A stretch of 64,000 nt of DNA from CAWHYG01 sp963833505 (GTDB taxonomy: Bacteria; Eisenbacteria; RBG-16-71-46; CAIMUX01): positions 1 through 64,000 of the forward strand of contig CAWHYG010000010.1 in NCBI GenBank assembly GCA_963833505.1, given 5' to 3'. The position numbers and the translations under genes were made by a program. A model generated the notes under the pieces. The model was not told where the DNA came from. It did no database searches and saw only the letters and a program-made list of their open reading frames with translations. This document shows, in pieces, positions 52,497 to 61,212 of this stretch. Positions within the stretch are counted from its first letter, which is position 1; each line of letters starts with the position of its first letter.

Positions 52497-54557
52497 ATGA
52501 AATCGAATGACCGAAACGCGCCGGGCGCGCCTGCGCCGGAATCGTCCTCCGGATCGCGTGAAGGAAACCGGCGCTCAGGCGAGAGCACTGTAGAGCCGGC
52601 CGATCTCCGGGATCAAGGCGGAACGGATCCGGATGATCCCTCGGCTCAGAACATTTCCTCCGCCCGGAGACGATCGCCGCCCGGGAACAGACCTTTCGGC
52701 GTGGCGTCCAATGCCTGGAGCAGGCCTCCCGGCGTGGCGCACAGGATCCTCCGCCGTTGGTGGCCGATCCTCGCGCTGACGGCGGCGTTCGTCCTCATCC
52801 TCGCGCTCGTACCTCCGGTCTATGAGGTTCCGCAGAACGACGACTGGGCCTACTACCTCGCAGTGCAACGCTGGCTGGCGACCGGAAGGCTCGAGCACCT
52901 GGGCTGGAACGATCCGACCCTGGTGTTCCTCGTGGCGTGGGGCGCGCTCTTCGCCAAGGTGTTCGGGCTCAGCTACACCACGCTGCGCGTGTCCGCCCTC
53001 GCGCTTTCCTGGATCGGCGTTCTCTCTCTCTACGATCTGCTCCGCCGCCTCCGGGCCCGGCCGTCGGTCGCGCTTCTGGGCGCCGGGGCGATGCTCGTGA
53101 ATCCTGTCTACCTGACCCTCAGTTACTCCTTCAACACCGACGTTCCCTATCTCGCCCTGGCCACGCTGGCGACGACGCTTTTCCTGCGCGCGCGCGACCG
53201 GGGATCCGTCACCGCCTATGGCCTGGCCGGACTCGCCTCGGCGTGCGCCTATCTGATCCGGCAGCAGGCTCTCTTTCTCGCGTTCGGCGCGCTCGCCTGG
53301 ATCGGGATCGACGAAGCGAGGCGGAGGCGGATCCAGCCGGCCGCAGCTCCTCGCGTCCTCGCCGGGGCGGAAGGCCGTCGGCGCGCAACCGGGGTTCGAT
53401 CGCTTCCAGGGAGTTTCGCCGCCGCCGTGGCGCTCGCGGCGCCGATGGCGGCCGCGATGCTCTGGCACGCCCTGTGGTATCGGCACGTGACCGGAGGTCG
53501 CTCTCCGGCTGCGATCATGAACCTTCATCCCTTCTTTCACACCCATTCCGCGGCGGATCTGCGAGACCTGGCCGTGACCGGAGTTCGCGAGGGCGTGGCG
53601 GGACTCCTGGGGCAGGGCGTCCTGATGTTCCCGCTCGTGCTCGCGGTCGCGGCGGTGGTTCAGAGGGTGGGCAGGACGCGGCGCTCCTCCGGGGCGATCT
53701 TTCTGGGTTTCCTGGCTGTCTGCGTCGCGGCTTCGTTCTGGATGATGCATTCCCAGGAGTGGTGGCAGCGCGGATGGCCGTATCAGGGCCCGTACCTGAC
53801 GCGCCGCGGCGCTCTTCCGCCCACGGTGTCGGATCTCCTGCCCATTCCATCCTTCGTCTGGATCGCCCTGACGGCGCTCGCTCCCCTCCTGACCGCGGCC
53901 GGCGCAACCGCTTTGGTCCTGGCCCTGAGAGGAACCGGACGATCCAACGGGCATGCCCCGGACGCCACGGGCGGTTCGGCGATCAACCGCGCCACACGCG
54001 CCCCGGCACGGATTTCCCCGGATCCGCGATCCGACTCGGCCCGACTGGTGGTGATGCTCGGCCTCCTCCAGCTTGCTCCCATGCTGGCCGCTTCGAGCAT
54101 CTACGACCGCTACTTCATCACCCTGCTTCCAGCGCTCATCGCCGCGATCGCCGTGTCCGCGACGATCTCGCGCCGCGGGCTGATCGCCGGGATGGCCGGA
54201 CTCGCGCTCCTCGCCGGCGTCTCGATCGAGTGGACCCGGGCCGGCGTCGATCGTGCGCGTGCCTGGTGGAACACGGCCGAGGATCTGCGGCGCACCGGCG
54301 TCGCGCCTGAAGAGATCGAAGCCGGCTTTGAATGGGACGGGGCGCATCTCTTCCTGCGCTCGCTGGAGGAGCTGGGCGCACGCCCGCCGTTTCATCTGGA
54401 AGAAGGGGAATACCCGTGGAATCCCCTGTTGCGTCCCCGCTACCTGGTCGAGGAGATCGGGGTGGCTCCGGGGCAGCAGTTCCTGGCTGAGCGCTCCTAC
54501 CGTCCGTTCTTCGCGCGGCGACTGCGCCCCGTCGTGATCCGCGGGAGCGGGCCGTAG
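52497..54557 (+). CDS. GT39/ArnT-like membrane glycosyltransferase
   Basis: This is a 686-residue frame; the first ~85 residues are polar and low in complexity, so the true start may be an internal GTG near 52710-52735. The GT-C-type acidic motif NDDWAYYLAVQRWL follows TM1 (WWPILALTAAFVLILALVPP). About ten further hydrophobic helices and a C-terminal soluble stretch follow (FLRSLEELGARPPFHLEEGE, residues ~590-680). It would transfer a sugar from a polyprenyl-phosphate donor; the acceptor is unknown. Confidence 0.7.
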   Translation: MKSNDRNAPGAPAPESSSGSREGNRRSGESTVEPADLRDQGGTDPDDPSAQNISSARRRSPPGNRPFGVASNAWSRPPGVAHRILRRWWPILALTAAFVLILALVPPVYEVPQNDDWAYYLAVQRWLATGRLEHLGWNDPTLVFLVAWGALFAKVFGLSYTTLRVSALALSWIGVLSLYDLLRRLRARPSVALLGAGAMLVNPVYLTLSYSFNTDVPYLALATLATTLFLRARDRGSVTAYGLAGLASACAYLIRQQALFLAFGALAWIGIDEARRRRIQPAAAPRVLAGAEGRRRATGVRSLPGSFAAAVALAAPMAAAMLWHALWYRHVTGGRSPAAIMNLHPFFHTHSAADLRDLAVTGVREGVAGLLGQGVLMFPLVLAVAAVVQRVGRTRRSSGAIFLGFLAVCVAASFWMMHSQEWWQRGWPYQGPYLTRRGALPPTVSDLLPIPSFVWIALTALAPLLTAAGATALVLALRGTGRSNGHAPDATGGSAINRATRAPARISPDPRSDSARLVVMLGLLQLAPMLAASSIYDRYFITLLPALIAAIAVSATISRRGLIAGMAGLALLAGVSIEWTRAGVDRARAWWNTAEDLRRTGVAPEEIEAGFEWDGAHLFLRSLEELGARPPFHLEEGEYPWNPLLRPRYLVEEIGVAPGQQFLAERSYRPFFARRLRPVVIRGSGP

Positions 54558-54783
54558 CGTCGCGGGAGCCGCCCTGAATTGATCCGCGCGAGGGGCCCGT
54601 AATACGCCGGTCAGGGGAGCGGCCGATGAGGACTCTTGCCGACGTGAGGTCGAGCGCGACCTGCTATGATCTCGTGTCGGGTTGGTTTCCAGACGTTCCG
54701 AATCTCCCGGGTTCCGGCCCCCGTCGAGGGCGGCGGCGCAGGCATGGTCCGGCGCCGGCCCGTGAGCGAGCTGTAAGACTCTG

Positions 54784-55191
54784 TTGCACGTGCGACTCAT
54801 CCACCGATTGCAGGAGGTCGCGACCGGCGCGGCGGCCGTCTTCGGCGCCGAATGCGCGTTCCGTTTCATCGATCGATATCCGGCTACGGTCAACGATCCC
54901 CGCCTGGCCGAACTCACCGCCGCGATCGCGTCCGAGCTGGTGGGGCCGGCGCACGTCGTGCGGGATCTCGCCGTCATGGCCTCTGAGGACATGTCCTGCT
55001 TTCTCCAGCGTATCCCCGGCTGCTATGTCTTCGTCGGCGCCGGCAACGAGGCGCGCGGCCTGGCCTACCCGCACCACAGCCCGCACTTCGACTTTGACGA
55101 GGGCGCGCTTCCGCTGGGCTGCGAGCTCTTCCTTCGGATCGTGGAGCGCTGGTTCGAGCGCGTTCCGCCCGCGGCCTCGAGCGCACGCTGA
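54784..55191 (+). pseudogene. C-terminal remnant of an M20D amidohydrolase
   Basis: The 135 residues match only the C-terminal end of IAA-amino-acid-hydrolase/carboxypeptidase M20D enzymes: ASEDMSCFLQRIPGCYVFVG, then YPHHSPHFDFDEGALPLG. The N-terminal catalytic two thirds are absent, and upstream sequence contains only weak traces. A TTG codon opens the frame without a good ribosome-binding site. Confidence 0.65.
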
Positions 55192-55428
55192 TCGGGCCGC
55201 GTCCGCCATGTAGAAAGTCGGACGGTTCCTCGGGCGATCCGGTGAAGGCCTATCAAGATCAACGCGGTCGGCGTGCCGCAGACGCGGCAACATCCGGCTG
55301 TTAAACCAAATCTGCGACTTTCAATATTGACATCACTGATGAAGCGGCGATAAGAAGGTGCGGGGGGCCGGTCTGGTCCGTGCATTCGCGCGGGCTGGCG
55401 CCGCATACAATTCATCAGGGGGGTTCCC

Positions 55429-55965
55429 ATGCGCACAGTCGTGTTTGGGCTTGGGATGCTTTGCGCTTTTGCGACCGGCGCAGTTTCAAGCTCGGTGGCC
55501 CATTATCTATTTGGACTCAGTCCGAGTAACTACTTCAATGTCTACCAGAACGGCACACTGATCATCACCGCCGCTCCGGACGATGGATCCGGAACCATGA
55601 CCTTCTCTTCGACGGGGGGCGGGTCCTTTGAGGTCGTGCAGACCAACATCGGGCCGACTTCCGCGCCGCCGGCGCCGGGACCGATCGCGGGTCTGCGCGG
55701 CGTCTCTCCGAGTCCGACGTCCGGACGGTTCTCCGTGAACTATGCCGCGGCCGCGGGCACGCCGGTAACGGTCGAGGTCTTCGATCCGCTTGGCCGATGC
55801 CTGGGTGCCCGGGTCTTTCGGCCGCAGACCGGGGGAGTCGGACGCTGCCAGATCGATCTGCAGTCAATGGTGGGACGTCGTCTCGCCGGAGGGGCGTACC
55901 TCCTCAGGATTCACCTGGGAGCGCAGACCTGCACTCGACGCCTGATCGTGGTACCGGCGGCCTGA
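55429..55965 (+). CDS. Small secreted protein with T9SS/FlgD-like C-terminal domain
   Basis: The 178-residue protein starts at ATG 55429 after GGGGGG. Signal peptide (VFGLGMLCAFATGAVSS), a short beta-rich unit (~22-70, YLFGLSPSNYFNVYQNG), a Pro-rich hinge (TSAPPAPGP) and a complete sorting-type domain (VSPSPTSGRFSVNY, VEVFDPLGRCLG, GGAYLLRIHLG). Its mature part is little more than the domain itself. Function unknown. Confidence 0.75.
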   Translation: MRTVVFGLGMLCAFATGAVSSSVAHYLFGLSPSNYFNVYQNGTLIITAAPDDGSGTMTFSSTGGGSFEVVQTNIGPTSAPPAPGPIAGLRGVSPSPTSGRFSVNYAAAAGTPVTVEVFDPLGRCLGARVFRPQTGGVGRCQIDLQSMVGRRLAGGAYLLRIHLGAQTCTRRLIVVPAA

Positions 55966-55978
55966 TCAGGCACCCAGC

Positions 55979-56428
55979 TCAAACATCCACGACGATCCGG
56001 ACTTGAAAGAGCGGGCCTGAGGCGGTCTCTCGCCGGACGATCCTGAGGTCGTGCCAGGTGACCGCCTTGACCTCCCGCTGATATCGGTGCCGGGCGGGAT
56101 CCAAGGCCTCGCCCAGCGCGGACGCCTGAAGTCGCGGCGGCTCGCAGGCGCGCACGTGGAAGCTCGCATAGATCCGGTGGCGGACCTCCGTCCGGAAGAG
56201 GATCTCCTGCAGCCAGGCGATCAACAGCTCTTCCGCATCGGAGCCCTCCGCTTCGAACTCCTCCATTTGCGCCGGCCGGACGACTCCAGCCGGCAGCAGG
56301 AGGGAGAGCAGGCCCAAAGCCGCGTTCTCGAACAGCTCGGCGAGGCTGCGCCCGCGGGCGACGTAGGCGAGATCCGCAGTGTGCTCAACCTGCTCGAAAG
56401 GCTCGAAAGCAGGCCCGTCGTCTGTCAT
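55979..56428 (-). CDS. Archease-like protein
   Basis: The 149-residue protein is read from ATG 56428 (MTDDGPAFEP) behind AAGGAAAG. Archease signatures are present: EHTADLAYVARGRSLAELFENAA, GSDAEELLIAWLQEILF with the following Asp/His-containing segment, and YQREVKAVTWHDL near the end. Archease activates the RNA ligase RtcB and similar enzymes. No rtcB lies in the window. The gene converges with the small secreted protein gene (13-bp gap). Confidence 0.82.
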   Translation of the reverse strand: MTDDGPAFEPFEQVEHTADLAYVARGRSLAELFENAALGLLSLLLPAGVVRPAQMEEFEAEGSDAEELLIAWLQEILFRTEVRHRIYASFHVRACEPPRLQASALGEALDPARHRYQREVKAVTWHDLRIVRRETASGPLFQVRIVVDV

Positions 56429-56503
56429 CTTCCGCTTTCCTTCCGATCCGCGGGTCGAGCCGCGCCATGACATCCGCGGCCACCCTCCCTATACTGGACC
56501 TTC

Positions 56504-57043
56504 ATGAACGTCGCGTCACGGCACACCCGACCGGCTGGCGTCGCTCTGGCAACCCTGCTGGTCCTGGCGGCGGCGGGCACGGGATTCGCCATGGACCCGC
56601 CGGCACCGCCTCCGGCCGGCGGCGCCGGATCCGCAGTAGGCCCGCAGGCGCCACCCGTTTCTCCCGCGGCGTCGCCTTGCGCCCTCGGCGAAACCGGCTG
56701 GAGGATTCCCGACGAAATCCTCATGATCCGTCCGGTCACGGCCCTCAACGCGTTCAATCTGCTGACCGGATCCGCATCGGTGGCGCAGGTGTTCGGGGCG
56801 GCCGAGAAGCGCGCACAGCGATGGTTTGGTCTGGACCGGGTCGAGATCGGAACCCAACGCGTGCGTCTCCGCAAGGAGTACGGCGAACGGCTGAACCTGG
56901 TGACTTACGCCGGCCTGGGCGAGGCGTCCGAGACCGGGATACTGGCCGAATATCGCACCTGGCGTTCGTGGTTTCTCCGTTCGGAAACCCGGGAGCGCGG
57001 CGAGTCCTACATGGAGCTGCGCCGTGAGGTCCGATTCTGGTGA
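56504..57043 (+). CDS. Short exported protein resembling only the C-terminal tail of TamB
   Basis: The 179-residue protein has a signal peptide (VALATLLVLAAAGTGFA), a Pro/Gly-rich spacer (~30-55), an amphipathic segment and a beta-rich end (LNLVTYAGLGEASETGILAEY, SYMELRREVRFW). The end resembles the extreme C-terminus of TamB/DUF490 proteins, which contacts TamA. Full TamB proteins are usually over 1000 residues, so this is either a minimal partner or a truncated relic with a re-acquired signal peptide. Its stop overlaps the GTG of the Omp85 gene (GTGA). Confidence 0.6.
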   Translation: MNVASRHTRPAGVALATLLVLAAAGTGFAMDPPAPPPAGGAGSAVGPQAPPVSPAASPCALGETGWRIPDEILMIRPVTALNAFNLLTGSASVAQVFGAAEKRAQRWFGLDRVEIGTQRVRLRKEYGERLNLVTYAGLGEASETGILAEYRTWRSWFLRSETRERGESYMELRREVRFW

Positions 57044-58812
57044 TTCTCCCGATCGTCTTCACGGTCCTCCTTCTGTCGTCGGGCATCGGCCCGACGTCCG
57101 AGCCCGCGGACTCGAGCGGCGCGATTCGTGTCGGACACGTTCACTTTTTGGGCAACCACAGCTTCAACGACCGCGCGCTCCGGCGCTGGATGAACCTGCA
57201 ACCTTCCGGCCTGTTCGCACACACCACCTATGATCCCGAGCGTCTGGAAGCCGATCTGGAACGCCTCCGGACGTTTTACAGAGGCGAGGGTTTTCTCCGT
57301 GCCCGCGTCCAAGTGGCGACGGAGTTCCGGAACGGAAAGGTGGATCTCTCGATCCGGATCGACGAGGGGCCGCGGTGGAGCCTGACCGACTGCGAGGTGC
57401 TTGTTCCGGATGGATCGGAGGGGCTTCGGGACAGTCTGCTGGCGATCCTGGAGATCCGGCCTCCCGGTCCCTACCGGCTGCAGAAGATCCTGGCCGACCG
57501 CAACCGGCTGGTGGCGCAGCTCGTTTCTTCCGGGCATCTCGACGCCCGGGTTGTGCTCGAGGAAAACCGCGCCGACTCCTGCCGGAGCGCCCGCATCCGC
57601 TATCTCGTGTTTCCAGGTCCTCGGGCCCGGTTGCGCGACCTGAGCATCGAGGCGTTGCGGAAGACCCGTCCTTCGGTCGTGGCGCGGGAGATGTTGATCC
57701 AGCCGGGCGACCTTCTTCTTCCGTCCAAGGTCGCGGAATCAAAAGTCGATCTCCTGCGGACGGGCCTGTTCTCCGATGTCGCGATCACGCCCTCTCCGGC
57801 CGACTCCGGAAGCGAAGAGAAGACGCTGATCGTGATCGCGACCGAAACCCAGGGCGGGGCTTTAGGGGCCGGTTTCGGCTACGGCACCTCGGATCGTCTT
57901 CGCCTCCTGGCTTCCGTCGAGCAGCGAAACCTCGGCGGGGACGGCGTCCGGGTCGCGCTGAGCGGACGTCTGGGAGAACGCCGACGCGGCGTGGAGTGCG
58001 AGCTGGCCCTGCCTTGGATCGGACGCAGCCGGGTGACGACGGGCCTCGATTTTGCCGTGGAAAGGCTGACCCCGCCTGCCTTCGTGGCGGATCAGACGCG
58101 AGGCAGCGTTTCCTTCTCCCATCCTTTCGGTCTCCTGTGGAAAGGGGAGCTTGGCTATCGAGCGGAGCGGGTGAACTTCCTCGAGCTTCGAGGGGCCGGG
58201 CCGTGGCCCACGCATTCCAACATCGGCGCTCTCAACGCAGGTGTCTCGCGCGATTCGCGGATCGACCTGTCCTGGCCGCAACAAGGCTCTTATCTGGACC
58301 TGGCGGAGGAGGTTTCCGCGCCGGCGTTGGGCAGCTCCCGCTTGTACAGCCGTTCCGAGATCCGGCGAATGACCTTCACGTCGAACGGTTCCCTGATCCT
58401 GGCGACGCGGGGCGACCTGGGCTGGATCCTGGTCGGCCGCCACCAGGACGGCATTCCGCCCAACGAGCGCTACTTCACCGGAGGCGGGCGCACCATCCGC
58501 GGATTTCCCGAAGACGCGTTGGGCCCGGTGGACTCGAGCGGGCGCCCGCAGGGCGGAGGATTTCTGCTCCTGGCCTGCGTGGAGGCGCGGCATCCGCTCG
58601 CTCGGAGGGTCGGCGTTTCGGCGTTCGTTGATTCCGGCACGCTCGTCAATCGCCCCGTCGAGTTGAATTTCCGCAGTTGGAGCGTCGGGGCGGGCCCGGG
58701 TCTGGTCCTCGATTCGCCCGTGGGTCGCCTCCGGCTGGAGGCGGGATTCCCCGTGACGCGGGCGCGTAGGCGGGGCGTGCAGTTCTACGCGGGCACGGGG
58801 GCGGCGTTCTGA
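57040..58812 (+). CDS. Omp85-family outer-membrane protein (TamA/BamA-like)
   Basis: The 590-residue protein is read from GTG 57040, overlapping the upstream stop. A signal peptide is followed by POTRA-like repeats (IRVGHVHFLGNHSFNDRALRR, RLEADLERLRTFYRGEGFLRARV, ~28-260). A 16-strand-type barrel begins near GGALGAGFGYGT (~275), and the conserved late motif ERYFTGGGRTIRGFPE (~478) corresponds to the xGGxxxRGF lock of Omp85 proteins. It ends in Phe, as usual. The coupling with a TamB-tail-like gene suggests a TAM-like role. Confidence 0.88.
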   Translation: MILPIVFTVLLLSSGIGPTSEPADSSGAIRVGHVHFLGNHSFNDRALRRWMNLQPSGLFAHTTYDPERLEADLERLRTFYRGEGFLRARVQVATEFRNGKVDLSIRIDEGPRWSLTDCEVLVPDGSEGLRDSLLAILEIRPPGPYRLQKILADRNRLVAQLVSSGHLDARVVLEENRADSCRSARIRYLVFPGPRARLRDLSIEALRKTRPSVVAREMLIQPGDLLLPSKVAESKVDLLRTGLFSDVAITPSPADSGSEEKTLIVIATETQGGALGAGFGYGTSDRLRLLASVEQRNLGGDGVRVALSGRLGERRRGVECELALPWIGRSRVTTGLDFAVERLTPPAFVADQTRGSVSFSHPFGLLWKGELGYRAERVNFLELRGAGPWPTHSNIGALNAGVSRDSRIDLSWPQQGSYLDLAEEVSAPALGSSRLYSRSEIRRMTFTSNGSLILATRGDLGWILVGRHQDGIPPNERYFTGGGRTIRGFPEDALGPVDSSGRPQGGGFLLLACVEARHPLARRVGVSAFVDSGTLVNRPVELNFRSWSVGAGPGLVLDSPVGRLRLEAGFPVTRARRRGVQFYAGTGAAF

Positions 58813-58898
58813 CCGGAGCCGCTGGTTCACGACGACAAAGGGACGCCTCGCGGCGTTCTGTCCGGCACCCTATTTCACGACGACAAAGGGACGCCTCG
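58801..58898. repeat. Tandem ~49-bp duplication across the Omp85 gene end
   Basis: GGCGTTCTG(A/T)CCGG and the 25-bp TTCACGACGACAAAG-GGACGCCTCG segment (58826-58850) recur at 58850-58865 and 58874-58898. The first unit contains the last codons and stop of the Omp85 gene. The second unit overlaps the 3' end of the orphan sorting domain on the other strand. Confidence 0.65.
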
Positions 58899-59229
58899 AC
58901 CTGCCGCCATTCGCGCGCAGTTCCGCGTAGTACACACCCGCCGGCACCGCCCGGCCCAAGCGACCGAGGCCGTCCCAAGAGAGCGAGTGCGTGCCCGCCG
59001 TCATGGCTTCCTCGTCCGCAACCCACACCGCGCGTCCGGCCACGTCTTCGATCCGCAGATCGACCGACCGGCACGGACAACCTGCCCGGCGGACCGGCAG
59101 GCGGCGTCTGCGGCCCGCCAGGTGCCGCCGCCGGGATGGGACAATCTCCATCTTGCAGCCCTCCCCTCGCGAAATGCCCGCCGGCGTCGGCTCGAACCCG
59201 GCGCATCTCGGCCGATCGAGGCAACCCAC
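58870..59229 (-). pseudogene. Orphan FlgD-like/T9SS-type sorting domain
   Basis: The frame encodes VDLRIEDVAGRAVW, LSWDGLGRLGRAVPAGVYY and RRPFVVVK, a complete C-terminal sorting-type domain. The N-terminal ~55 residues are basic nonsense without a signal peptide. This looks like the 3' remnant of a lost secreted-protein gene. Confidence 0.55.
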
Positions 59230-59466
59230 TTCCCCTAACTCCCTGCTTCATCACGGATTGACCGCGTTCCCCGATTGCGCCTCCGGGACGATCCGAACGG
59301 CTTCGGACTTGCTTATACCTTCCTGCGGCCGATCCAGATCCAAGCTGTCCGGCCGCCGCGCACTGGTTCCGCGGGTCGCCGTGAGAACCCAGGCGCCGGC
59401 GGCCGGATTCTGCGATCAGGAGGAGAATCCGGTCGCGTCCGGACAGACCATCACTTCGGGGGAACC

Positions 59467-60825
59467 ATGGCACGTCGATTCGCCGCGCCCGCTCTTATCC
59501 TGCTGGTCAGCTCCACCCTCGCGCTCACGCCATCTCACGCGACCGCTTCAACGCGCCCGGCCGCGATTGCCGATCTGGAAGCCGGAACGTTGAGCGATAC
59601 CGAGATCCGGCTGGCCTGGACCGCAGTGGGCAGCGACAGCCTCACCGGAACGGCGTTTCGGTATGACATCCGGTATTCCGATTCTCCGATCACCGAAGCA
59701 ACCTGGAACCAGGCGTTCCCGGTTCCTGATGATCAGTCGCCGCTTCCTTCCGGAACGCTGGAGAGCATCGTGGTCCCGAACCTCAGTCCGGGATCGGATT
59801 ATTACTTTGGCGTCAAGGTCGCCGATTCCGGGCTGAACTGGTCCCGGCTGTCGAACGTGGCGATGGGGACCACGCTTTCGCCGCTGCCGCCGCCTCCGCA
59901 GGCTCCCGACACGGATCCTCCGGCCGCGGTGACGGACCTTCGCGCCGTCTCCGCCACCGACAGCTCGATCACGCTCGTCTGGACCGAGGTCGGCGACGAC
60001 GGTCGCGCCGGCAACGCCTCGGTGATCGATCTCCGCTGGTCGGCGTCACCGATCACGGAGCAGAACCGGGGCGCCGCGACACCGATACCGCTTTCCATGG
60101 GGCCGCGATACAGCGGTCTGGCCGACACGGCGAGGGTGCTCGGGCTCGCGCCCCACACCACCTATTACTTCGCCCTGCGCGTCGGAGACGAGGTCCCCAA
60201 CTGGTCGCCGATTTCCGACGTGGCCTGCGACTCGACCTCCCGGGCGCCGGATCACGCGCCGCCCGTAACCCCGGACGGGGTTTCGGCGTCGTGGAGCGGG
60301 CAAGCGGTTACAATCCGATGGAACGCGAATCCGGACGCCGACGTAGTCGATTATCAAGTGCGCCGGCGGATCGCGGGCGCGACCAGCTCAAGCATCGTGG
60401 CCGATCTCGTCGCGGGGCTCTCCTGGAACGATCGGAGCGTGTTCCGTGGCGTCGGGTATTACTGGTGCGTCGTGGCTCGCGATGCGTCCGGCAATCTCTC
60501 CATGCCCAGCGCGGAAACGAATCTTGTCGTTCCATCTCGTCCCGACTCCGCGGGGATCCTGCTCCGCGCGTCCCCGAATCCGACTGCGGGGCAGGTCTCC
60601 CTCGTCTTTTCGTTGCCCACGGATCAGCAGGTCCGGCTTCAGGTCATCGACGTGACCGGCCGGCAGGTGGGGCCCGTCCTGAGCCGGGCAGGCGCGGCAG
60701 GCCGGAACCTCTGGCCGGTGGATCTGGCGGCCTTGGGTCTGGCTCGACCTGGGCTTCTCTACCTCAGGCTTCAAGGGAACGCCGGTGAACGAACGGTGTC
60801 CCTGCTGCTCTCTCCCGCGCGATGA
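59467..60825 (+). CDS. Secreted fibronectin-III protein with sorting-type C-terminus
   Basis: The 452-residue protein starts at ATG 59467 behind GGGGGAA. A signal peptide (ALILLVSSTLALTPSHA) is followed by three FN3 domains: AAIADLEAGTLSDTEIRLAW..., AAVTDLRAVSATDSSITLVW..., and PDGVSASWSGQAVTIRW. The final ~80 residues are a sorting-type domain (SPNPTAGQVSLVFSL, QVIDVTGRQVG, GLLYLRLQG). Likely surface-attached or secreted; ligand unknown. Confidence 0.82.
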   Translation: MARRFAAPALILLVSSTLALTPSHATASTRPAAIADLEAGTLSDTEIRLAWTAVGSDSLTGTAFRYDIRYSDSPITEATWNQAFPVPDDQSPLPSGTLESIVVPNLSPGSDYYFGVKVADSGLNWSRLSNVAMGTTLSPLPPPPQAPDTDPPAAVTDLRAVSATDSSITLVWTEVGDDGRAGNASVIDLRWSASPITEQNRGAATPIPLSMGPRYSGLADTARVLGLAPHTTYYFALRVGDEVPNWSPISDVACDSTSRAPDHAPPVTPDGVSASWSGQAVTIRWNANPDADVVDYQVRRRIAGATSSSIVADLVAGLSWNDRSVFRGVGYYWCVVARDASGNLSMPSAETNLVVPSRPDSAGILLRASPNPTAGQVSLVFSLPTDQQVRLQVIDVTGRQVGPVLSRAGAAGRNLWPVDLAALGLARPGLLYLRLQGNAGERTVSLLLSPAR

Positions 60826-60999
60826 AACGACACGAGCCAGCGCCTGATCCGCTTTACCACCCGTGCAAAGGCGTGCCAGCCGGGAGTCTTGCGGCATGAT
60901 CGTCTTCTTTCGGCCCGGTGTCGCCAGGCGCGGGATTCCGGAGATGACTCGCGCCGGATCGGCTCCTCGGAGAGACCGCGGCGCCCTGGATGTGGCCCT

Positions 61000-61164
61000 G
61001 ACCCGTCAGCCCGTTTCCGCGGATGCGGTCCAGCCCGGTCACCTTGGTTCCCCGCATGCGGCCTTGACCGGTCAGCTTGGCGCGCCGCATGTCGTCTTGA
61101 CCGGTCAGCCTGTTTCCCTGGATACGATCCTGACCGGCCAGTCCGGTTCCCCAGCGTCGGAGGA
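61000..61164. repeat. Five tandem 33-bp repeats
   Basis: Units start at 61000, 61033, 61066, 61099 and 61132, each built on GACCGGTCAGC(C/T)TG plus TTCCC and (C/G)ATGCGGTC. The length is a multiple of three, and several frames stay open through it; one gives 11-residue repeats such as LTGQPVSLDTI. It lies just upstream of the GT39-like gene at 61213. Real coding is uncertain. Confidence 0.75.
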
Positions 61165-61212
61165 CGGCTTGCCAATGGTGGGTCGCGTGCGTCCCTGGTA
61201 TTCTCTGAGCCG

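Noticed and set aside
61000..61164. CRISPR array
   Set aside because: The 33-bp units follow each other without spacers and vary throughout, so this is a minisatellite.
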